NCBI GenBank assembly: GCA_903934015.1
Contig: CAIZMI010000014.1
Span: forward strand, 1-44,534
Length of the DNA: 44,534 bases
Direction: 5' to 3'
Source: an uncultured bacterium
GTDB taxonomy: Bacteria; Patescibacteriota; Andersenbacteria; UBA10190; CAIZMI01
The translations under genes were made by a program, and so were the position numbers. Below the pieces are notes generated by a model. It saw only the letters and a list, made by a program, of their open reading frames with translations, made no database searches and was not told the DNA's origin. Below are positions 17,723 to 25,693 of this stretch, piece after piece. Numbering within the stretch: the first letter of the stretch is position 1; each line of letters begins with the position of its first letter.

Positions 17723-19263
17723 TATTCTTCAATCAATTTCAGTTTTTTCAGACGCGCGGTAATCGCGCCTGTTTTACGACCAAAATGATTAGCCATATCT
17801 TTATAACCCTTTCCCTGCCCAAATAGCTCTGTCAACAATACGTCATCCTCTTTTTTCCATTTTTGGTACGCATTCGCATGGGTTTCGCGAATTTTTTCCA
17901 ACGAATATTTTTTTTCACCTTCCACACTATTTTTCAAAACACCCCCTATGGCATGAAGATAATTCCTATGCATCTTTTCCAGTTCATCCGCCGATAATTT
18001 TGAAAATTCATGCGACAAAGCCTCTGACTGCGCCCGAAAATCCACATCTTTTAATAAAACTTCCGGATGCACCAATAAAGCTTGTTTGTTATAACCGCAC
18101 AAAAACAAACCCTGCAAAGTACGAACGCGCGATAATGCCACATACCCCTGACCGGCCACAAATGCAGACCTAAGATCAATATATGCTGCGTCCAACGACA
18201 TTCCTTGACTCTTATGAACAGTTAAAGCCCACGCCAGTCTTAATGGAATTTGACTAACCCGCGCCAACACACGTCCGTTATCATCAATCGCCCAATCCAT
18301 TTTTTCCGTTTCAATTATTTTTCCCTCTTTTGTTTTTACCACCGGCATTCCGCTAAATGAATTAAATTCCATAACACGACCCAAAGTACCGTTAACAAAC
18401 AACCCCTTTGGACTGTTTTTTGTAAACATCACCACTGCCGATTTTTTTAATACCAAGGTCTCCGGAGACAAACACCCGCGTTTGATTTGTTCAACCAACA
18501 TCGATCTTCCAGATGTTTCCATTTTAAAAATCTTCGCCTCGCCGGGGATTTTTTTTAGCGCCTCACTGTTAACGCTATCTACGTCCAAATTATGCGAATA
18601 TAATCTGGTCAATTGTGTCGCTTCCTCATAATCCAGTTCCACACACCGCCTATCCAAATGCGCCAGATGTTCATCCGTTACCGCGTTTTTTCTTACAGCC
18701 GATAAAACATTTAAAAAATCCTGATCGCTTTGACGAAACTGCTCATGTAAATAGCAAACCAAAAATTTTCCCTTAAGGTAAGCCTGGCCATCAAACGCGA
18801 ATTTGGCCGGCGGTTCGCCCTGTCTGGCCACGGGTGGAAGTTGAAAAAAATCACCAACCAAAACTGTTTGCATCCCGCCAAAAGGCAACTCCGACTGTTT
18901 GATGGCGCGACAAACGCGTTCAATACTATCCAACGTACTGCCATCCAACATCGACACCTCATCAATTATAAGCACTTTTGTTTTAATTATTCTTTTTACC
19001 AAATACTCATTGCTCACAATATATTCAAGATCATTCTTGGATAGAATTTTTTTGATACCAATTCCGCTCCAGGAATTAATCGTCACCCCCGCCAAGTGCG
19101 TGGCGGCAATTCCGGTTGAAGCCGTCACAGCGACATTTATTTTCGCGGACTGAAGATACTTAATATATTCGCGAATAACGTGTGTCTTTCCACTACCGGG
19201 TTCACCGGTCAAAAAAACAGACGCGCCTGTTTTAAGAATATCTATAGCTTCTTTTTGTAGCAT
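17722..19263 (-). CDS. PIF1/RecD-like superfamily 1 helicase with C-terminal HTH/Myb-like segment
   Basis: GEPGSGKTHVIREYI, ASTGIAATHLAGVTINSWSGIG, LIIDEVSMLDG, LVGDFFQLPPV, LAWALTVHKSQGMSLD, GYVALSRVRTLQGL. Confidence 0.9.
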   Translation of the reverse strand: MLQKEAIDILKTGASVFLTGEPGSGKTHVIREYIKYLQSAKINVAVTASTGIAATHLAGVTINSWSGIGIKKILSKNDLEYIVSNEYLVKRIIKTKVLIIDEVSMLDGSTLDSIERVCRAIKQSELPFGGMQTVLVGDFFQLPPVARQGEPPAKFAFDGQAYLKGKFLVCYLHEQFRQSDQDFLNVLSAVRKNAVTDEHLAHLDRRCVELDYEEATQLTRLYSHNLDVDSVNSEALKKIPGEAKIFKMETSGRSMLVEQIKRGCLSPETLVLKKSAVVMFTKNSPKGLFVNGTLGRVMEFNSFSGMPVVKTKEGKIIETEKMDWAIDDNGRVLARVSQIPLRLAWALTVHKSQGMSLDAAYIDLRSAFVAGQGYVALSRVRTLQGLFLCGYNKQALLVHPEVLLKDVDFRAQSEALSHEFSKLSADELEKMHRNYLHAIGGVLKNSVEGEKKYSLEKIRETHANAYQKWKKEDDVLLTELFGQGKGYKDMANHFGRKTGAITARLKKLKLIEE

Positions 19264-19357
19264 TAATCAATAATACTACAAAAAATCAACGTCACCCGCA
19301 TTCCACTTCCCCAATTTACCCAAAAAGGCACGTTTGAAAAGTGAAATATTTTCAAAC

Positions 19358-19389
19358 AAAATAGCGGTCGAATATCGACCGCTATTTTT
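19358..19389 (-). terminator. Bidirectional intrinsic terminator downstream of greA
   Basis: AAAATAGCGGTCG-AATAT-CGACCGCTATTTTT. Confidence 0.8.
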
Positions 19390-19404
19390 CATATTAAAAT
19401 CAAT

Positions 19405-19866
19405 TTACCCGACACTTAATATCTTTACTTTCTTATTGCCGTTTGGCGTGCGCACCGACGCAATGTCGCCCACTTTTTTCCCTTGCAACGCCACACCCAA
19501 AGGAGATTCATTGGAAATTCTTCCTTTTGCCGGTTCAGCTTCATTGGGGCCAACAATCGTAAACACGGTTTCTTTCCCGGTCATATCAACCTTAACAGTA
19601 TCCCCAACACTAATCCGACCATTGGAATCTTTATGAATAATTTCGGCATTTTTAAGCAAAGATTCCAAATCAATAATCCGTTGTTCCAATAATCCTTGCG
19701 CGTCTTTTGCATCTACGTATTCCGCATTTTCAGACAAATCTCCCTGCTCCTTTGCAGTTTGAATTGCTCGCGCAACCTCATGACGACGAGTTGTTTTCAA
19801 AATATTCAGTTCTTCCTGTAACTTTCGTAGTCCCTCTTCGGTAATCGGATTTTTTTTCTGATACAT
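19405..19866 (-). CDS. greA: Transcription elongation factor GreA
   Basis: ITEEGLRKLQEELNILKTTRRHEVARAIQTAKEQGDLSENAEYVDAKDAQ; start chosen at MYQKKNPITEEG. Confidence 0.95.
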   Translation of the reverse strand: MYQKKNPITEEGLRKLQEELNILKTTRRHEVARAIQTAKEQGDLSENAEYVDAKDAQGLLEQRIIDLESLLKNAEIIHKDSNGRISVGDTVKVDMTGKETVFTIVGPNEAEPAKGRISNESPLGVALQGKKVGDIASVRTPNGNKKVKILSVG

Positions 19867-20192
19867 GATGTTATTGGTTACTGACAAATTAATCTTAAAC
19901 ACATAATTTCGTGCTTGTGGTTGTGACAGTTGTTATTAGATAGTCACTTCACCATGCCAAACACCAATTTTTTATGTGCTATGGTCAGATACGGTACACG
20001 ATGATTAATTTATCGTCAAGGACATATTTTATTCAAGACATAAACACACCAAAGGGCAATTAATTTTCAATGATCAAATACCAATTTTCTAATAATTATC
20101 AATGTTCAATTATTAAAACGCGTATTTTGAAATTTTATGAATTGAAAATTATTTGAAAATTGACCATTAAAAATTGATAATTAAATTGTTAT

Positions 20193-22151
20193 TTATCTAA
20201 TTTTGGGTGCCACCGTTGGCAATGGTTTAATGAGTGTATTCTCACTTTTTCTGTCCCCGAAATACCAACCATAAACATCCTTTGCAATCGGTACGGCAAA
20301 TTTATCACCCCCACCCGCTTTTTCCAATAAAATTGTTAGCGCTATTTGCGGATTATCATAAGGCGCGAATGAAGTAAACCAAGCGTGCGTATTTTCTAAT
20401 CCGCTTGCCGATTGAGCGGTACCCGTCTTTCCGGCTACAGCAATCGATAAATCACTCAATGCCCTACCAGAACCGGTAAGCACCGTCTCTCGCATCGCCT
20501 GGCGCATTATATTGGCAATAGAGGCATCGATAGAATTTGCGGGACGTTTCACAGGCTTAATTTCTTCGATTACATCTCCATTATTATTTACCAAACTATT
20601 CACCAGCCGTGGCTCATAAAAAGTACCTCCATTGGCAATAACGGCCGTAATTTGCGCGATCTGCAGTGGCGTTACAAGAATGTCCCCCTGGCCAATCGAG
20701 GCGTGATAAGTATCGCCAATATACCAAGGTTCTTTTTTTGCTTCCAACTTCCAATCAGCCGTTGGTAAAAAACCATCATTTTCCCCGGGAATATCGATAC
20801 CTGTTTTTCCGCCAAAACCCATTTCTCTTGCCCATTTTTCAAGTTTTTCGATTCCAAGCCCTTTCGTGTCATCTAAACCTCCGCCAACTGTATAAAAAAA
20901 TGTATTTACCGATTCCGCAATGGCCTTATTCAGATTCGTAATTCCATGACCACCGGGTTTCCAATCGGGAAAAAACCATGATCCAACATGAATTCCACCC
21001 GTACTATTAACTGTCGTCCCCGGTGTAATAATTTTTTCCTCTAATCCGGCAACGGCAACAGCCAACTTAAATGTCGAACCCGGCGGATATTCCCCCTGAA
21101 TAGCACGATTTAGCATCGGCGTATCTTTATTAGAAAAAAGATCAGTAGCGTCTTTGCCGGAAATTCCCTGCGTTAACTTTGTGTTGTCAAACGATGGAAT
21201 ACTCACCATTGCCAGCACGCCACCGGTCCTTGGATCAAGCGCCACCGCTGTTGCCTTGGTAACTCCCGCGTTTTTTAGCGTAATTTCCAAATCCTGATAT
21301 AATCTTTTTTGCAAATCAGCATCTATATTTAATTTCAAATTTAATCCCGGCTTCGCAAGAACAGTACCAAGATCATTAATAATACGCCCCCCCGAATCAA
21401 CTTCTTCCCGTCTCGCTCCATGTTCCCCCCTAAGCACACTCTCATACGCGCTCTCAACTCCACTCTTGCCCAAAGATTCAGTCAATAAATAATCAGGATT
21501 TTTTTTGTGTTCCGTTTCATTTATTCGTCCCATATAACCGATAATGTGCGCGAAAATATTACCATCCTTATATTCGCGTGTCGGTAAATTTTCCACGCTT
21601 AAACCCGGAAGATCGTTCTCTCTGGCAAGCACAGCCACCATTTGTTCATGCGATATGTTGGATAAAAGCGGTACGGGTAATGTTGAAGTTCTATCCACTC
21701 CGCTCATTATTTCTTGAAAAGCTTGAGCCGGCACATTTACAAAAATCTCCCTCAATATATTAATTTCCGATTCAATGTCTTTTGGCAATTGAACTGGATA
21801 AATAACCAAATCGGTTGAAGCCACATTCTGCACAAGTTGCTGATTATTGTGATCGAATATTACTCCCCGAGGCGCATATTCAACCCTTAAACGCAACCAA
21901 TTATCCTGAACTTGTTTTCTAAAAATACTCTGTGATGCCTGAAGATACGTCCCTCTTATTACTAAAATTCCAAGTAATAAAATGCCGGCAAAACCCAAAA
22001 ATTTTAAACGGTTTATCGGCACGGCGTCAGCCATTGGATGTAATTCTCCCGTTGGCAAAACAAAAAAATCCTCACCACTGGCATGACTGGAACTGCGCAT
22101 ATTCGTGAGTATTTGTCGCGCTCTTATTTTCCCCTTATTAATTCTCATCAA
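20193..22151 (-). CDS. mrdA: Penicillin-binding protein 2
   Basis: GVIFDHNNQQLVQN, PPGSTFKLAVAVAGLEE (SxxK), AGKTGTAQSASG; adjacent to mreD/mreC. Confidence 0.93.
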   Translation of the reverse strand: MMRINKGKIRARQILTNMRSSSHASGEDFFVLPTGELHPMADAVPINRLKFLGFAGILLLGILVIRGTYLQASQSIFRKQVQDNWLRLRVEYAPRGVIFDHNNQQLVQNVASTDLVIYPVQLPKDIESEINILREIFVNVPAQAFQEIMSGVDRTSTLPVPLLSNISHEQMVAVLARENDLPGLSVENLPTREYKDGNIFAHIIGYMGRINETEHKKNPDYLLTESLGKSGVESAYESVLRGEHGARREEVDSGGRIINDLGTVLAKPGLNLKLNIDADLQKRLYQDLEITLKNAGVTKATAVALDPRTGGVLAMVSIPSFDNTKLTQGISGKDATDLFSNKDTPMLNRAIQGEYPPGSTFKLAVAVAGLEEKIITPGTTVNSTGGIHVGSWFFPDWKPGGHGITNLNKAIAESVNTFFYTVGGGLDDTKGLGIEKLEKWAREMGFGGKTGIDIPGENDGFLPTADWKLEAKKEPWYIGDTYHASIGQGDILVTPLQIAQITAVIANGGTFYEPRLVNSLVNNNGDVIEEIKPVKRPANSIDASIANIMRQAMRETVLTGSGRALSDLSIAVAGKTGTAQSASGLENTHAWFTSFAPYDNPQIALTILLEKAGGGDKFAVPIAKDVYGWYFGDRKSENTLIKPLPTVAPKIR

Positions 22152-22666
22152 TCCAAATTATAAATAATTTTTCCAAAAGCGTGCCCAAATGGCGTCTCCA
22201 GTAAATATGCGATCACAATAGCACCAATCGTCATAATAATTGCCGAAAAAAACGAAGGCAACAACAAAGATAAAATGATCCCTGTATCAAAACCGCTAAA
22301 TACTATTCCAAAAATAAAACGGAAAATAAAACATACGGAAAATACGACAAGCATCAAATAGCCAATACTATCGGCACTCGGAATATTTTTGGAAATGGAT
22401 AAAACAATAATTGCCAATAAACAATAAGTAATAAATATTATTCCCGGCGCGAGCGCGGACATGCTATCTCCCACCAAACCGCAAATCAACATAAAGGGAA
22501 TAATAGTTCTAAAAATAAATCTGGTTTTTTGCGGAATAATAAAAGCTGTCGTAAGCAAAAAAGCCAATATTAATGATATATCAATATGCATAAACAACCG
22601 TGATAAATATAAATCCAAACCGGCCAGAAAAATAGAAATACAAAACAAGGATAGATAATATTTCAT
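22148..22666 (-). CDS. mreD: MreD-like rod-shape membrane protein
   Basis: Hydrophobic 172-aa ORF in mreC-mreD-mrdA order, overlapping mrdA by 4 nt. Confidence 0.7.
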   Translation of the reverse strand: MKYYLSLFCISIFLAGLDLYLSRLFMHIDISLILAFLLTTAFIIPQKTRFIFRTIIPFMLICGLVGDSMSALAPGIIFITYCLLAIIVLSISKNIPSADSIGYLMLVVFSVCFIFRFIFGIVFSGFDTGIILSLLLPSFFSAIIMTIGAIVIAYLLETPFGHAFGKIIYNLD

Positions 22667-22749
22667 ACGCCCACGAGTATTAATTGGTTTACAATCAGGA
22701 TATCACTGTATTTTTGAAATGACTCAGACATATCTAAAACGAATATAAA

Positions 22750-23550
22750 TTACCAAGTCTTTATAATACTCACAATTCTTGCCTGGCGAATATCGACAAC
22801 CGGCGTAACTTTGGCTGATTGAAATATCTCATTTTCCGGCGCTTCCACCGATCTAATTTTTCCTACCAATAAATCCGGAGGAAAAATACCGTCAACCCCA
22901 GTTGTAACAACCGAAGCACCAATATTTATTTTTTCCGCTCGCGGAACTTCCTTGAGCGACACATCTAAACCCTTTGTTCCTTGGATAAGCCCAGGCGACT
23001 TCGTGCCTTTAACTATTGCCACCAATTTAAAATCAGCATCGGTAATCAGCATCACAGTCGCCACAAGATTATCCGCTCGCGCAATTTTTCCAACCACCAC
23101 CCCGTCATTTACAATAACCGGCATATTTTCCTTTATCCCATCGCGACTACCACGATTAATAATCAACGCGTCTTTACCGCCGTCATTACTATGAGCGATA
23201 ACATCGGCGCTTACCAATTGAAACTTATTTTTAGGCAACAAAAGAAGTTGTTCTCTAAGTGTTTTGTTTTCTTCCTCGATGCCGGAATATTTCGCTAAAG
23301 ATGCCTGATTTTTGGCAACCTCATTCTCAAGAATCCGCACCGTACGACTTAATGTCCCAACGCGAAGAAATGATAATAAATACACTCCTACAGCTTGCGT
23401 CGCGTTTGCACCCGGAACGGTTATTGGGGAAATTAAGCGCAAAAAGGCTCCTTGAAAAGGCGCCAGCCACCCGCGACTAAAAATATAGATCACGGCTATA
23501 AATAGAACCACAAAGGCAATTATTGGTCTTTTATTCTTTTCTTTAGCCAT
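22750..23550 (-). CDS. mreC: Rod-shape-determining protein MreC
   Basis: N-terminal TM, coiled coil ENEVAKNQASLAKYSGIEEENKTLREQLLLLP, VVNDGVVVGKIARADNLVATVMLITD; start chosen at MAKEKNKR. Confidence 0.9.
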   Translation of the reverse strand: MAKEKNKRPIIAFVVLFIAVIYIFSRGWLAPFQGAFLRLISPITVPGANATQAVGVYLLSFLRVGTLSRTVRILENEVAKNQASLAKYSGIEEENKTLREQLLLLPKNKFQLVSADVIAHSNDGGKDALIINRGSRDGIKENMPVIVNDGVVVGKIARADNLVATVMLITDADFKLVAIVKGTKSPGLIQGTKGLDVSLKEVPRAEKINIGASVVTTGVDGIFPPDLLVGKIRSVEAPENEIFQSAKVTPVVDIRQARIVSIIKTW

Positions 23551-23614
23551 CGTTAAAAACACTTTACCACAAGAAATGAAATCCCGTAGCGGGGGCGCTT
23601 AGTCGTAGTGTGTC

Positions 23615-23635
23615 ATTCCTGCCGAAAGCAGGAAT
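23615..23635. repeat. Hairpin repeat ATTCCTGC-N5-GCAGGAAT (copy 1)
   Basis: Perfect 8-bp arms; related copies at 23776-23796, 25602-25623 and 28170-28191. Confidence 0.85.
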
Positions 23636-23760
23636 CAGCGTCGCTACTCCTTCCCTTTGTAAGTGGCGCGGCGGATGCCCCGAAAACACTCGGTGAGTGT
23701 TTGAGAGGGTGCCTGCGCCGACACATCAGTGTCGTGCTGGGCCGGGATGGGTTTAGTCGT
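23629..23760. repeat. 132-bp direct repeat, copy A
   Basis: Differs from 25409-25540 at 3 positions by eye; contains AAACACTC-GGT-GAGTGTTT and GACAC-ATCA-GTGTC. Confidence 0.92.
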
Positions 23761-23775
23761 AGCGCCCGTCGTGTC

Positions 23776-23796
23776 ATTCCTGTCACAAACAGGAAT
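23776..23796. repeat. Hairpin repeat ATTCCTGT-N5-ACAGGAAT (copy 2)
   Basis: Perfect 8-bp arms. Confidence 0.85.
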
Positions 23797-23844
23797 CCGC
23801 GTCGTCGTTCAAGGGAAGGCGCAAACGTGTTTAGTCGTCGTCAA

Positions 23845-25323
23845 TTACGAAAGATTCCTCAGTCTCTTATAAATCTCCACCATCGCCAAAGTATCAAGCT
23901 TACAATATTCAAGCAGATCACTTAAAATCTTTTCCTTTTCATTCATTCGCTTGCCGTCCAATATTGCCTCCATCCAAAGACGTTGCGCCGACCCTCCTTC
24001 TTGTATCCCCAAATTCTTATACGACAGTTCCGGCACCAGCACCGGCAAAACATTTTTAATCGAAGCACTCCCCTTAAAATCCTTATCAACATAAAGACCC
24101 GTCGAAAACGGCGTCATTAAATCAACAATTCGATTATTGAGCATTTTATAAAATTCGGTGTATTCCGGTAACCTTGAACCGATAAGTTCATTACACCCTT
24201 TTTCAAAACCCATGTTCCATGTAACAACAGAACCAGATTCGCCGATTTGCGCCTTTAAGATTTTACTCAACATCTCCGCCGGATCGCAATTATCTTTGTG
24301 CAAATAACCCATATGACGAAGCGCGGAGTCGGGAGCATCCAGAATATGCAACGAATACTGAAACGGATATTGCTTATACGGACGCATCCCGTCAAAATAC
24401 GGCACACTGCTGGATAAAGTTTCGTAATCAAAGAAATAAAGCGGAAAAATCAATTCGTCTAAAAATTGCTTAATCGTATCAATATTTATAATTGCTCTAC
24501 CTTGCTTGGTGGCGCGCACCTGAAGCGACTGTTTAAAATTTAATTTAAATACATTCGGAATATCAACAATCAATTTTACACCCACCTTTTCTAACTCACC
24601 GATAGTTTGCGCGCTAACACTGCACAAATCATAAATACTCAATGGTTGAATATCCGCAAGTCCCCTATAAACATTCAACCAATCCCCAACCGAACCAAGT
24701 TGAACAAGAGAAGGCGAAAGATCGGGACACTTATCCGAATTTACCACCTTCAAGGCCTGCTCTATCTGCTCCTTGGTATATTCACGTTTAGCCTTCACCG
24801 CTTCGGTTATTTCACTTGTTTTCGTTATTGCTTTTGGATCAATTTCCCCATTACGCACATAATCGCTATTAACATGAATAACAAATATATTACGCACGGT
24901 AAAACCGCACCCCTCAAGCACAACCATTTGAAATGCCAAATCAAATTCATGTTCGTCTTTCACTGATGTACTCGATTTAATTTCAATAAGATCAACTAAT
25001 TTCTCACCGACAATATCAACAATATCGCAAATAAAAGTTATCTGATTAAACTCAAAACGACCTTGAAAAATCGTTTTTGCGCCGTCTGCCAGTGTGCTTG
25101 CTGTCCGCTCCGGTAATGTTAAATATTCATTGTAATTATTAAAACCCAGACGAACACCATTTGGATATAATTGCTCGGCATATTGCTCAAACCTGTGACC
25201 CGAATCAAAAAGAGCCTGCGTTCCGGCATCAACCGGTGGCAGTTTTTTTGAATCATGTTTCTTTAACCACAACCAAGCCGGATGCCTCAAAAACAACATA
25301 TAATCGGATTTTGAAATCAACAT
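23845..25323 (-). CDS. DUF2779-like nuclease (PD-(D/E)XK plus DEDD-like exonuclease domain)
   Basis: FICDIVDIVGEKLVDLIEIKSSTSVKDEHEFDLAFQ (PD-D/EXK); LYFFDYETLSSSVPYFDGMRPYKQYPFQYSLHIL; start chosen at MLISKSDYMLFLRHPAWLW because upstream codons are the repeat. Confidence 0.75.
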   Translation of the reverse strand: MLISKSDYMLFLRHPAWLWLKKHDSKKLPPVDAGTQALFDSGHRFEQYAEQLYPNGVRLGFNNYNEYLTLPERTASTLADGAKTIFQGRFEFNQITFICDIVDIVGEKLVDLIEIKSSTSVKDEHEFDLAFQMVVLEGCGFTVRNIFVIHVNSDYVRNGEIDPKAITKTSEITEAVKAKREYTKEQIEQALKVVNSDKCPDLSPSLVQLGSVGDWLNVYRGLADIQPLSIYDLCSVSAQTIGELEKVGVKLIVDIPNVFKLNFKQSLQVRATKQGRAIINIDTIKQFLDELIFPLYFFDYETLSSSVPYFDGMRPYKQYPFQYSLHILDAPDSALRHMGYLHKDNCDPAEMLSKILKAQIGESGSVVTWNMGFEKGCNELIGSRLPEYTEFYKMLNNRIVDLMTPFSTGLYVDKDFKGSASIKNVLPVLVPELSYKNLGIQEGGSAQRLWMEAILDGKRMNEKEKILSDLLEYCKLDTLAMVEIYKRLRNLS

Positions 25324-25408
25324 TTTTTTAATGGGGAAAAAATAAATACTATAAATACAACAATACCCCGTTTTACATTTCAATGAAACATTAAAATAAT
25401 GAACTAAA

Positions 25409-25540
25409 CAGGAATCAGCATCGTTACTCCTTCCCTTTGTAAGTGGCGCGGCGGATGCCCCGAAAACACTCGGTGAGTGTTTGAGAGGGTGCCTGCGCCG
25501 ACACATCAGTGTCGTGCCGGGCCGGGATGGGTTTAGTCGT
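25409..25540. repeat. 132-bp direct repeat, copy B
   Basis: Near-identical to 23629-23760. Confidence 0.92.
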
Positions 25541-25546
25541 CGCCTT

Positions 25547-25582
25547 CCCCCTTTATTCAAAGGGGGACTAAGGGGGATTTCG
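25547..25582. repeat. Palindromic repeat family B, intergenic copy
   Basis: CCCCCTTTATTCAAAGGGGGACTAAGGGGGATTTCG. Confidence 0.85.
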
Positions 25583-25601
25583 TCGTCGTTCGTAGCGTGT
25601 C

Positions 25602-25623
25602 ATTCCTGCCCGTGAGCAGGAAT
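25602..25623. repeat. Hairpin repeat ATTCCTGC-CCGTGA-GCAGGAAT (copy 3)
   Basis: Perfect 8-bp arms; shares loop CCGTGA with the copy at 28170. Confidence 0.85.
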
Positions 25624-25637
25624 CCGCGTCGCACAGT

Positions 25638-25673
25638 AGGGTCCGTCACTGGCCGAAGCCAGGGCCGGACCCT
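25638..25673. repeat. Palindromic repeat family A, intergenic copy
   Basis: AGGGTCCGTCACTGGC-CGAA-GCCAGGGCCGGACCCT; ends match the family A element in the 5724 CDS. Confidence 0.75.
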
Positions 25674-25693
25674 GATTGGCACAGCAGTCGTTA

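Noticed and set aside
23608-23925. Plus-strand ORF of 105 aa
   Set aside because: Arginine-rich translation of the repeat island and the end of the opposite-strand gene; no independent coding signal.
25324-25560. N-terminal extension of the DUF2779-like ORF (MNKGGRRRLNPSRPGTTLMCRRRH...)
   Set aside because: These codons are a translation of the 132-bp repeat and repeat island; the homologous protein appears to start at MLISKSDYM (25323).
23581-25690. Possible CRISPR array from the clustered repeats
   Set aside because: Repeats are hairpin families of differing length with no regular spacer periodicity and no cas genes in the window; the nuclease is DUF2779-like, not an evident Cas4.
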